A stretch of 64,000 nt of DNA, from positions 124,001 to 188,000 of the forward strand of contig CALAJN010000007.1 of assembly GCA_937922675.1 (NCBI GenBank), given 5' to 3'. The DNA is from an uncultured Granulosicoccaceae bacterium (GTDB lineage: Bacteria; Pseudomonadota; Gammaproteobacteria; Granulosicoccales; Granulosicoccaceae). The notes beneath the pieces were generated by a model, which made no database searches, was not told the DNA's origin, and saw only the letters and a program-made list of their open reading frames with translations. The translations under genes were made by a program, and so were the position numbers. This document shows, piece by piece, positions 36,312-45,097 of this stretch (position 1 is the first letter of the stretch; every line of letters starts with the position of its first letter).

Positions 36312-39300
36312 TTAGCCTTCGTCGGCTTGTGAAGTGACCAGTGACTTGTCGTCCTCAATCATTTCCTGCCAGAAGGTGCGACGCCGAGTGCTGCCAAAAT
36401 CCACCTCCTCGAGTTTCTCGGTACCGACCATGATCGTGGGCAAGCCCTGTTCAGGAAAGTGGACACTTGCACCAGGTGCCAAACCTGCCTGATCCAGGTT
36501 GCGGCGACGATCACTGAGTGAGAGCACATCACCATCGGTGTTGAACAGATTGGTTGGCGAGCCGTTCAGTACATTGACCACATAAGCGCTGCTGGATCCA
36601 TTGGCAGGCTTGCACAGGTCAAATTCTGGCGTGTAGGTTGTGAATATGATGTTGCCGTTGATGGTAAGCGGCTTGGCGAGCACCTTTTCACCAGGACGGT
36701 CAGTATGGCCATCGACTCCCGCACCGACGTCCATGTACCAACCGCGAATGATGTCTGAAGGGTCTGGGCTGATGTCATCGGTGATGTTGGCAAAGCCCTC
36801 TGATTCGATAGTGGAATCGTCGCGCACAGCGGAGTAGTCAAGAGTGCCGGATGTGTCGATCGGTGGGCCGTAGACGTAGATGGATCTGATGCTGTAGAAG
36901 CGATCATGTACCTCGGCGTCCAGCGGATGTGCGCGCCATCCTGAGCCAATGGAGATAGCCAGTTGCTGAATACCGTTTGCTTGAATCAGCGACACACTTG
37001 GCGGGTAGTAGAAGCGTCGTGACTGACCGGGTTTATCGGTGCCAAAGATACCGATTCGTCCGCCCGAAACGCGCCTTTCCAGAGGCAGATCGGCATTGGT
37101 GTTGTTGAAATCGACGCGCCAGACTTGCCCGCCCATATCCCCAACATAAATCTGATCAACAATACCGTCGAAGTCGATATCGATAGTCGCGATATCTGAC
37201 GGAATACTGTATTTCATATCCTCGAAACCGGTCATGGTGGTTTCGGCCCGCCACAACTGCTCACCTGTCAATGCATCAGCGATAAACAGCGTAGCGCCAA
37301 CGCCATCCTCACTGCGTAACTCAGCGGCGGGGTCGCCACTCGCTGCTTGATCCTGATTGGTGGAGTAGCCGCCAGCAAAAATGATGACATCCCGGGTGTT
37401 GTCTTCATCACTCGGGTCACCGTCGACAATGCGGGTGCGAACCGGGCGCGACCAGGTCTGCCCCAGCTCGCTGTAGTCGCCGTCTGCAGTCGTCGTGTCG
37501 TTATCGTCGGTCTCTGAGCCACCGTCGATCTTCCACATGAATTTGGGATTGTTGATATCACTGACATCAAGGGCATAGTAGGCGTTTCCGCCACGGCGCA
37601 TGCCGATGTACAGGATGGCTTGCTCGCCTGCATCAATTACTCCATCACGATCGCTATCACCAACCCAGCTGGTAATTGCGCCGTCAAGCCCATAGGGGCG
37701 GTTGCTCAAGGGTGCATTCTGATAATACTTGTGCAGGTTCTTGAGCAAATCCTGAGGGATCCATGCCCATTGCTCCTCACCCGTCTCGGTGTCGATGGCG
37801 TGTACAAAGCCTTCGTTGGTGGCAACAAAAACGATGCTCTTGTTGTTTGCGTAGTTAAGCATCGCAGGCTGCGAGTGCAAGGGATCGCCCATCTGTGGGC
37901 GCGTCTCGGTGGTGTTGTTGTCACCGTCATGATCGAGCGTATCTCTGCCACGTGACCAATCAATGAGTTCGGCTACGTAATCCGCATCGGCATTCAGGGG
38001 AGGCGGGATGTCATAGAGCAGGTCATCGATGCGTTTGTTGCTCTTGTCGAGCACATTGGCGTCGTCGAGTAGTTGCGTGGTGCCTCCATTTTGCAGCCCG
38101 GTAAAGGTGCTTACACGCCTGTTGCGATTGTCTGGAAAATCAATCTCCAGCTGCTCTGCGGCTCCGCCTTCGAGTACCTTGCCGCCATCGGTTGTTGTTG
38201 ACCACCAGCTGCGTGCACCTGGTTCGAACTTGCCCGTGGTGGGATCAACGGCAAGATCACCGTCGACATCGAGTATGTTTGACGTTGAGCCTGCCTCGTC
38301 GCTGGCACGGTAGCGCTTGAGGTTGCCACCCCAACGTGCGGTTTGCGCTGGCTTGAACAGGGTGTAGTAAAGATCTTCCCGATTGCGCAAGCGGTTTTGC
38401 GAGCTGACCGTTACTGTGGGCGAAACAAAACTCGCCTCAGCTTTGCTGACCTTGTCGAATATTTCCTGAAAGACCGCCAGCAGCTCCGCCGCAGTTGTGG
38501 CATCGTAGGCACCGCCTCCGTCAGTGGCAATATCCTCAAGGTATTGCAGGGCATCCGCGTTGTCGTCCAGAGCAAAGGCAATCGTGTGGACCTCAACCTT
38601 TTGTTGCCCGGGTAAATCTGAATGATCGGTGTTCTCGATCCAGTCCGAGAGTTCTCGACCACAGTGCTCGGAGGCATTTTCGAAGGAGGTGTCGCAACCC
38701 GGTCCGATCATGCCCTGGACGACGTTTTGTATCCTGTCGTCGTTGTATGACTGTCCGTCAGACAACATGACGATATGATTGGACTGGCATTGGCTCTTTA
38801 TCGGAGATTCGTATACCGGATTGCCATTAATCCGCTCTCGGTTACATGCCGAGGAATTCAGGTTCAGGTCTGTACAAGCAGTTGGTCGATAGACCGTGCC
38901 ACCGGTGTACGAAAAGGGATGACTAACCCGAAGGCCATTCGCATTCCAGCTGAAAGGATTACCACGGGTCTTGCCAAAGTCGACGCTACGCCCACCGAAG
39001 TAGCGAATCGCCTCATACAGTGAGGAGACCAGCGGCGTACTGCCACCGATATCAAGCTCTTCGACCTGTGTTTTCAAGGTTTGACGGACCAATGTCGACT
39101 CATCCGCTCGCTCTGACTCGTAGTAGATGATCAGATCAGGCGACAGAGACTCATCGCTGTCAGAGGATATGAAGTGGCGATGACTGCCGCCTGTACGTTC
39201 AAGGCGAAAACTTATGCCATTGCCTTCCTTCCAGCCGCTTTGATTTATGCTCGCTGTTATCAGCTCTGTGATGTCGGTGGATATCACGGGTTCTCCGGCG

Positions 39301-42068
39301 TCCACTGGCCCATTGAGTTCCCACGGCACGGGTTTTGACCATTTTCTGTTGTTTGAATTGACAGAACGGGTGCCGAAATCGACAGAGTTGTTCATTTGAT
39401 CCACGCTTATGGCAAGCGTAGAGCTGTCCGTGATGCTGGCGCGAGGCGATACCCTCAAAGCGGCGCTGATGATGCGCGTCCCGTTCGCAATGGGCAGATC
39501 TCTGAAGTGCAGGCCGATAGACTGAGCGGCTCCAGTGCCGTCGAGGTTCGCGCTGGTACCCAGGTTGTTGCCGTTGGTCACTACGTTGCCGGTGCCAGCC
39601 TGAACCGCGTCACTGATGCTGTCGGTGATCGGTATGTTGACAGATGTGTTGGAGCAATAGCCACCCGAGTTGCCTGATGAGGGTGAGTAGGTGACTTCCA
39701 GTTTTGGTGCCACTGATGAAGCATCAACGTATGCCTCGGCAACCCGCTTGCCGGTACCAGAGATCATGAAGACCATGGGGTTACCGCCACACCAACTTCC
39801 CTCAGCGATGATCTTCTCCACCAGTGGCGTCAGGTCAGGGGAGGCGTACTGTTGTCCGAGAACATCCCAAGGCTCAACATCGCTCCACGCGATCGGTTCA
39901 AACGAGGTACGTCGACCGATATCGTTGTCGGCATCGCTGAGCACCTCGGGTGCGCCGGTGGCATGCGCTCCGATAGACAGACTCGTCGCTACGTCGTCCG
40001 TCTCAGCTGCCGTGAAGACGATACGTGCTGACTGAATAGCGGCATTGGGTGGTATGAAAACCCGATCGAATCGTATCGCGGTTGTTTGTGTTCCGAGGTC
40101 TTCTGGCTCGGCTGACTCAGCCGAGTCCCACTTGATGTCCAGAAAGGGCTTCTGGTAGGGGTAGGTTGTTATCGGTGTGTATATCTTGCGTATGTTCTCA
40201 GGGACATTCTCGTATCCTGTGGTGGGCGAGAGCATCAAGGAAATATCATTGCCGGGTGTCCAACTCTGTTGAGAGGTAATTTGGCTGATCAGAGCAGACA
40301 GGTTTGGAGACGACAGGTCAGCAAATTCACGGTCCTCAATGCCCGACCACGTCAAGTCGTCCGCACTGAAGTTACGCGTGTCAAGTCCTGCTGTGGAATA
40401 GGGCTCCGGGTTGTCGGTGAGTTCTGCAGAGACCATGAGTGAAAAGCCAGGGTTTGCACCGCCCAGATCAGGCTCTTCTTCGCCCGCTACATCATCGCCC
40501 GGGTCATCGGCATCAGGATCAGCAGGTGGTGCCGAAGGATCACGTGTCCAGTAGTCGTTGGGCTCAGTAGCGGCCGCTGCACCGGTGGTGCGAATAACCA
40601 ACTGGCTGGACGTGATGTTCGCACCCTTGGGTACGTTGACGTCTTCAAAACGCAAGGCAAGACGACGCGGCGCAAAACTCCCCTCCACGTGGAAGAGAGA
40701 CGTGACCATATTGCTCTGGTTGGTCCAGGCCACACCAGTGCTGGCTTCCACAAACTCATCGCTATGCGTACTGGCAAATACTTTCTGCGATTCTGTGCCG
40801 ACGGCATCTGCCGCCTCGACGTAAGTAAAGGTCAGGACCGGGCGCAAGGCCTCAGTGGCACCGACACCGTAGAAGCGACGAATGTTTTCCCCAGACGGGA
40901 TGTATTGATCCGGCGGCGTGATAATGAAGCTGACATCAGAGGTCCTGTCCCAGCCATTGAGTCCTGCGACTTCAGTCAGTATTGGCGAAAGATCAACGGT
41001 TTCAATCTTGGGTCCGGTGTCATCCTCCTGTCCGTCGGCGTCAAAGGGTGGAATGTTTTCCCAGGCAACGGTTGCGAGCGTGCGGTTTTCAATGTCCTGA
41101 CGGAGATTGAGAGAGGCATAGTCGTCACTGTCTGAGGGCAGGGTGTAAGGTTTGGCTGCGTTGTTACTTTCGGCATAGATGCGGGCGCCCATAACGCCGC
41201 GCTGATCCGCTACAGCGGTGCGTGTGAAGGTAATGGTCGCACTTTGCACCTTGGCATCAGCAGGCAGATCAATGGCGTCAAAGCGCACACCCATGCGGGA
41301 TGGGCCGTCACCCTTTAGCCCGGAAAAAAACCAGTCGATGGTGTTGTTGTCAAGACTGGCATCAGGCAGGCCGAAGGTGTTTTCGGGTAGCCATTCGACA
41401 CTGTCTGATGTTGCTACAACGCTGTTGGAAAAGGTGGCTGCCGTCTCGATTTTGGCGACCTCTTCGACGCTTGTGTCACCCATCGACAGTGTGGCTGATG
41501 TGAGATCTACAGTATTGGTGTCGTCGTTTTGTATGCCCGTGTCCAGCGCCGAGGCGGGCCGAGCGGTTACGAGTTCATCAGGGCAACCCTCGTCGCCACA
41601 AAAACTCTGTGTACTACCCTCAAGCCAGCCGATCGGATAGCGAATTGCAGCGCCATAGTTGCCCCCTTGAAAGGCAGCAAGCCCGACATTGAAACTACTT
41701 GACTGATCCAGCAGCACGTTCATTGCATCTTTCATGCGGGCTGCACGTGTACCCGATACGCCAACATCGGGGTTGTTCATCGAGCCGGAGTTGTCAAGCA
41801 AAAACAGGACATTCGGGTTGTTCTGGAGTGAGTCGCCGCCTTGACCAAAAAAGATTTCTGTGTCGTCCGCTGCGCTCGGTGCCACTCCAGCACAGATGCT
41901 CAATAATGCGCTCAGGCTCAAGGCGTACAGGCGATGGGCGTTTACACTTGGGGTCTGTAGACGAGGGGCCCATGGTCGAGCGGCACGATATGAAGAGACC
42001 TTTTTCATGATGGCTCTATGTGTTGGCGGCCTTGCACGGTCTGCGCGTTCCTGCGTTTGCTTTGTCAT
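36312..42068 (-). CDS. pilY1: Giant PilY1-type pilus tip adhesin with split VWA domain
   Basis: The 1918-residue protein has a long N-terminal leader with a signal-like segment (LYALSLSALLSICAGVAPSA), a von Willebrand A start with the MIDAS motif DNSGSMNN near residue 90, and then four repeated beta-sandwich-like units beginning near residues 255, 473, 664 and 854. Each has an RFxxxxxPxxAxIxSAxIxF-type core and a later W-GN-x-I-x-F segment. The VWA-like part resumes near residue 985 (SLYEAIRYFGG, IVMLSDGQS). The C-terminal PilY1 beta-propeller follows from about 1180, with a calcium loop DSDRDGVIDAGEQ near residue 1467. PilY1 sits at the pilus tip and affects extension, adhesion and surface sensing. 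The ATG at 42068 has AGGAG upstream, two bases after the pilX stop; ATG 42008 is an alternative. Confidence 0.93.
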   Translation of the reverse strand: MTKQTQERADRARPPTHRAIMKKVSSYRAARPWAPRLQTPSVNAHRLYALSLSALLSICAGVAPSAADDTEIFFGQGGDSLQNNPNVLFLLDNSGSMNNPDVGVSGTRAARMKDAMNVLLDQSSSFNVGLAAFQGGNYGAAIRYPIGWLEGSTQSFCGDEGCPDELVTARPASALDTGIQNDDTNTVDLTSATLSMGDTSVEEVAKIETAATFSNSVVATSDSVEWLPENTFGLPDASLDNNTIDWFFSGLKGDGPSRMGVRFDAIDLPADAKVQSATITFTRTAVADQRGVMGARIYAESNNAAKPYTLPSDSDDYASLNLRQDIENRTLATVAWENIPPFDADGQEDDTGPKIETVDLSPILTEVAGLNGWDRTSDVSFIITPPDQYIPSGENIRRFYGVGATEALRPVLTFTYVEAADAVGTESQKVFASTHSDEFVEASTGVAWTNQSNMVTSLFHVEGSFAPRRLALRFEDVNVPKGANITSSQLVIRTTGAAAATEPNDYWTRDPSAPPADPDADDPGDDVAGEEEPDLGGANPGFSLMVSAELTDNPEPYSTAGLDTRNFSADDLTWSGIEDREFADLSSPNLSALISQITSQQSWTPGNDISLMLSPTTGYENVPENIRKIYTPITTYPYQKPFLDIKWDSAESAEPEDLGTQTTAIRFDRVFIPPNAAIQSARIVFTAAETDDVATSLSIGAHATGAPEVLSDADNDIGRRTSFEPIAWSDVEPWDVLGQQYASPDLTPLVEKIIAEGSWCGGNPMVFMISGTGKRVAEAYVDASSVAPKLEVTYSPSSGNSGGYCSNTSVNIPITDSISDAVQAGTGNVVTNGNNLGTSANLDGTGAAQSIGLHFRDLPIANGTRIISAALRVSPRASITDSSTLAISVDQMNNSVDFGTRSVNSNNRKWSKPVPWELNGPVDAGEPVISTDITELITASINQSGWKEGNGISFRLERTGGSHRHFISSDSDESLSPDLIIYYESERADESTLVRQTLKTQVEELDIGGSTPLVSSLYEAIRYFGGRSVDFGKTRGNPFSWNANGLRVSHPFSYTGGTVYRPTACTDLNLNSSACNRERINGNPVYESPIKSQCQSNHIVMLSDGQSYNDDRIQNVVQGMIGPGCDTSFENASEHCGRELSDWIENTDHSDLPGQQKVEVHTIAFALDDNADALQYLEDIATDGGGAYDATTAAELLAVFQEIFDKVSKAEASFVSPTVTVSSQNRLRNREDLYYTLFKPAQTARWGGNLKRYRASDEAGSTSNILDVDGDLAVDPTTGKFEPGARSWWSTTTDGGKVLEGGAAEQLEIDFPDNRNRRVSTFTGLQNGGTTQLLDDANVLDKSNKRIDDLLYDIPPPLNADADYVAELIDWSRGRDTLDHDGDNNTTETRPQMGDPLHSQPAMLNYANNKSIVFVATNEGFVHAIDTETGEEQWAWIPQDLLKNLHKYYQNAPLSNRPYGLDGAITSWVGDSDRDGVIDAGEQAILYIGMRRGGNAYYALDVSDINNPKFMWKIDGGSETDDNDTTTADGDYSELGQTWSRPVRTRIVDGDPSDEDNTRDVIIFAGGYSTNQDQAASGDPAAELRSEDGVGATLFIADALTGEQLWRAETTMTGFEDMKYSIPSDIATIDIDFDGIVDQIYVGDMGGQVWRVDFNNTNADLPLERRVSGGRIGIFGTDKPGQSRRFYYPPSVSLIQANGIQQLAISIGSGWRAHPLDAEVHDRFYSIRSIYVYGPPIDTSGTLDYSAVRDDSTIESEGFANITDDISPDPSDIIRGWYMDVGAGVDGHTDRPGEKVLAKPLTINGNIIFTTYTPEFDLCKPANGSSSAYVVNVLNGSPTNLFNTDGDVLSLSDRRRNLDQAGLAPGASVHFPEQGLPTIMVGTEKLEEVDFGSTRRRTFWQEMIEDDKSLVTSQADEG

Positions 42069-42069
42069 C

Positions 42070-42570
42070 TCAACAATCTCCTGTCGAGTCTGAAGCACCC
42101 AGCAGCACGACACCCTGTGAAATTGTTGTGCTGGTATTCGCGCCGGGAAGTTCACTGAATCCTGTCACCACGAAGCGCCTGGCGCTGACCGGGCCGTTGA
42201 GTTCGTACCAGAGCGGATGCGTTCTGCCTGCGTCCTCAAGTGTGGTGATGGTTTTCTGTTCCTCTATCTGATCAAAGTCGTCTAGGACTTCGGTTTCCTT
42301 GGGCTGACAGATGATGTCGCGCAGAGAATGCTCGCGCCCGAGAATGACATCGGTTGAAGACTCTGCAGACTGAAACGTGATCTGCTTTTGGAGCGCGTTG
42401 TTGGCAAGTTGACTTTCAAGGGTGGCACCGCGCATGGCCGAGACGCCAAGAATGGACAGCACAAAGACCATGACCATGGCAATCATCAGTACAGCGCCTT
42501 GCTGTCTGCTGCGTAACTCCGTGTGCTGTTGCCTTGTTCCCGGGTACAACCTGTGGCTTGCTTTAGTCAT
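42070..42570 (-). CDS. pilX: Type IV pilus assembly protein PilX (set 2)
   Basis: The 166-residue protein has RQQGAVLMIAMVMVFVLSILGVSAMRGATLESQLANNALQK in the order typical of PilX and lacks Glu5, as its set 1 counterpart does. It differs from set 1 in the globular part. Its start shares the A of the pilW stop (TGATG), and pilY1 begins one base after its stop, so the three are tightly coupled. Confidence 0.85.
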   Translation of the reverse strand: MTKASHRLYPGTRQQHTELRSRQQGAVLMIAMVMVFVLSILGVSAMRGATLESQLANNALQKQITFQSAESSTDVILGREHSLRDIICQPKETEVLDDFDQIEEQKTITTLEDAGRTHPLWYELNGPVSARRFVVTGFSELPGANTSTTISQGVVLLGASDSTGDC

Positions 42571-43802
42571 CAGCGATTGCGTATGTCCACACTGGAGTTG
42601 AAGGCGATGCGCATGCGCCGGTCAGCCCGGTAGGTGGTGTCGCCGGATGCTGTCGAGGGAGCAAGCAGGTTGCCTGCCAGCGTGTAGCTGCGCTGATCAA
42701 CGTTCTCTGCAATGGCATTGAACGACTCGATCAGCATGCCAATCTCGACACTGCCAATAACACCGGGAGTGGTTGCTGCAACGTCTGGTGCTACAAAGAC
42801 GACGTTGTTGTTGTTGATATCCTCGGAGTGCATACCGACGCGCAAGCGCAAGTCCGATACACCTTCTGTCATTTCAACAGGAGATACTGCTGCACCTGTT
42901 GTGGGGATGACATAGGGAAGACTCATACGAAACAGCGCGAGGATATTCTCGCCATCGCTATTTGTCCTTTGGGTATCGCCGATGTAGTAGATATTGGCTT
43001 CAAAGCGCATCACGCGTGTGCGTCGTCGATCGTTTGCCTCCGAAACAAACGCATCTGACAGGCGCCCGTCAGAGAGTCCGTAGGCGTTTCGGTTGACGCT
43101 CGCCGCGTGCTGAAGTGAATTGGGGCCGGTGGAGGAGACTGTGAAGATGTTGGCTTTCTGGCAGTCAGAAACCATGGCGACATCATTGGCCATCAGGCCG
43201 ATGTCTTCTGTTCGTATACCGTCGGCTAGAACAATGGGGGCGGTCTTGCTGGTCATGCTCTGAATACGGTAGGTCTCGGGGCTCCCAAACTGAACAGACA
43301 AGGCGTGTGTGCCTGCTACCGGCTCGCCAATCTCGCCGGCCGCAGGTGGTGTAAAGCCCGTAAAGGCAATGGACGGTGTCCAGGTGCCCGTGTTGCCAAT
43401 CACGTGTGTGGTGAGCGCTGTCTCGTGTAGATTGGTTGTAGGCGAGTTGCTTGCGAGTACGATTGCGGTAGAGCCACTCTCGCTTGTCGGCGCGCAACCT
43501 TGAAAGCCTGCCAGTCGTACGTCCCTCACCATCGAGTCCATGGAAAAGCGTGCGCTTTCCTGCAGCTCGGTCAGGGTCGTGTTGAGTACCGATGAACGTT
43601 TTGAGCCTGAAAATATCGTTGCCATGCCCGCGGTCAACAGCACGCCGAGCAGCATTGCAATCATCAGCTCGATCAATGAAAAGCCGAGTTGCCTTGATGT
43701 GCGCGGCAGAGGTGTCATTGAGCAGGTTTTTGCGCACCCGGCAGAGCGCCTGATCGAGCTGTGCATTGCCTGATTCCGCCACTCAGTCATTGGAGGTGTC
43801 AT
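42570..43802 (-). CDS. pilW: Type IV pilus assembly protein PilW (set 2)
   Basis: The protein has the prepilin signal LGFSLIELMIAMLLGVLLTAG and the PilW segment SARFSMDSMVRDVRLAGFQGC, then a long beta-rich domain. The ATG at 43802 overlaps the pilV stop as ATGA, but gives a leader of about 44 residues, much longer than usual. The ATG at 43718 gives an ordinary leader of about 12 residues and a 382-residue precursor. Coupling favours the first, prepilin processing the second; the start is unresolved. Confidence 0.88.
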   Translation of the reverse strand: MTPPMTEWRNQAMHSSIRRSAGCAKTCSMTPLPRTSRQLGFSLIELMIAMLLGVLLTAGMATIFSGSKRSSVLNTTLTELQESARFSMDSMVRDVRLAGFQGCAPTSESGSTAIVLASNSPTTNLHETALTTHVIGNTGTWTPSIAFTGFTPPAAGEIGEPVAGTHALSVQFGSPETYRIQSMTSKTAPIVLADGIRTEDIGLMANDVAMVSDCQKANIFTVSSTGPNSLQHAASVNRNAYGLSDGRLSDAFVSEANDRRRTRVMRFEANIYYIGDTQRTNSDGENILALFRMSLPYVIPTTGAAVSPVEMTEGVSDLRLRVGMHSEDINNNNVVFVAPDVAATTPGVIGSVEIGMLIESFNAIAENVDQRSYTLAGNLLAPSTASGDTTYRADRRMRIAFNSSVDIRNR

Positions 43803-44323
43803 GGAATTACCTGCACCGTGTAGGAGCGCTCTACAGGTTTGTGGTCGATACGCTCAGCCCAGCTGACCGTTACCTCATAGTTGTCGCCGTTTTTGACGAT
43901 CGTCCCCTTGGCGTCGATATCGGGAGATGACGGCAACAAGGGTGGCGTGTTTGGCGATGTCGGGTGGAGGTAGAGGCTCCACGCGTACAGATCAGCAGCA
44001 ACGCGGTCATTGGGGGTGCACGCTGTGCCGTTGGTAACGCAATCAGGCAGGGTCTTGCCGGTTGCTGTCTCAAGACCGCTGTAGGCGTCTGCATCAAGTG
44101 CTATGCGATTGGCTCGCATGCGTTCGGTCATATCCAGAACAATGAACTTTGCCTGCGACAAGGCGTAGTTGTTCTGGCTGGTACTCATGCTTTGCACTTG
44201 CATTCGCGCTGCTGCAAGAAAGCCGATAGACACAATCACCAGGGCGAGCAAAACTTCGATCAGGCCAACGCCACGTTGCGACTTTTGTCTTCCCTGCCTG
44301 GTTGTGCGGGTCATTCTGCGCAT
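43799..44323 (-). CDS. pilV: Type IV pilus minor pilin PilV (set 2)
   Basis: The 174-residue protein has the prepilin signal RGVGLIEVLLALVIVSIGFLA and the PilV continuation ARMQVQSMSTSQNNYALSQAKFIVLDMTERMRAN. The ATG at 44323 has GGAG five bases upstream and overlaps fimT by 13 bases; an ATG at 44314 would give an ATGA overlap. It is a clear paralogue of the set 1 PilV and has the same length. Confidence 0.88.
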   Translation of the reverse strand: MRRMTRTTRQGRQKSQRGVGLIEVLLALVIVSIGFLAAARMQVQSMSTSQNNYALSQAKFIVLDMTERMRANRIALDADAYSGLETATGKTLPDCVTNGTACTPNDRVAADLYAWSLYLHPTSPNTPPLLPSSPDIDAKGTIVKNGDNYEVTVSWAERIDHKPVERSYTVQVIP

Positions 44324-44955
44324 GTTGGCTCCGTACCAAAAGCGCTGATCAGCGCACCTGAGCCGTCGCGTCGCGCGCGACGTATGTCGCCACTCAAGGT
44401 CATATTGATGGCTGCGGCACGCTCGTCGTTACCCTCTTGTTGATCGCATACCATCAGATAGCCACCGCCGCGCCAGGTACTGGTGCCGCGTGGACCGAAT
44501 CGCACAAAATTCGATCGTGCATCCGACAAGGCACTGGTTGCTGTGCGTGCAATCGTCTTGATGCGAAAGCTGTTGTGCACGGGCTGTGCCGCGCGTAGCA
44601 AGGTCTCATCAGCGCTTTCGTATTCGCCCGGGGTTGCGCCATCATCGACAAACACAAGCCAGCCGCCGTGCCAGGGCGAGGTGATCGAGGTAGAGCAGGC
44701 ATCGGCATCGACGCTGGAGCGCGCGCAAACACTGACTCTGGCTGAGCGTTTGATTGCCTCGGAGCGGGCGAACTGCAGATCGCCCATGAGCCCATAGAGA
44801 GCCGTGTCGCGACGATTCTCGCGCACTAAGTTCTCGAAACCGGGCGCGGCAAATCCCACTAGCAGAGCAGCGATTGAGAGCGTCACAACCAGCTCAACCA
44901 ACGAAAAGCCTCTGTTGGATCCGGTTGTTGCTGTGGAATGAAAGTAGCCGTTCAT
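44311..44955 (-). CDS. fimT: GspH/FimT-type minor pilin (set 2)
   Basis: The 214-residue protein has the prepilin signal RGFSLVELVVTLSIAALLVGFA and the FimT segment FARSEAIKRSARVSVCARSS. Near the end are basic residues (DIRRARRDGSG), which in some FimT proteins support DNA binding. The ATG at 44955 gives a normal 14-residue leader; the frame extends to 45015. It opens the upstream set 2 and, with the divergent hyuA-like gene, marks the promoter end of the pilus locus. Confidence 0.88.
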   Translation of the reverse strand: MNGYFHSTATTGSNRGFSLVELVVTLSIAALLVGFAAPGFENLVRENRRDTALYGLMGDLQFARSEAIKRSARVSVCARSSVDADACSTSITSPWHGGWLVFVDDGATPGEYESADETLLRAAQPVHNSFRIKTIARTATSALSDARSNFVRFGPRGTSTWRGGGYLMVCDQQEGNDERAAAINMTLSGDIRRARRDGSGALISAFGTEPTCAE

Positions 44956-45097
44956 GGCAGCAAGCCGAGGCGCACCTTTATAATCCGATGATCCTGTATC
45001 GGCAGTAGTCGACAAAATATGAGCGACTCCTCCGCTGGCACCGTCGGCAAATGCCGTTAACTCTTTTCTCCGAACAGACGAGAATCACAAGCCCGCC

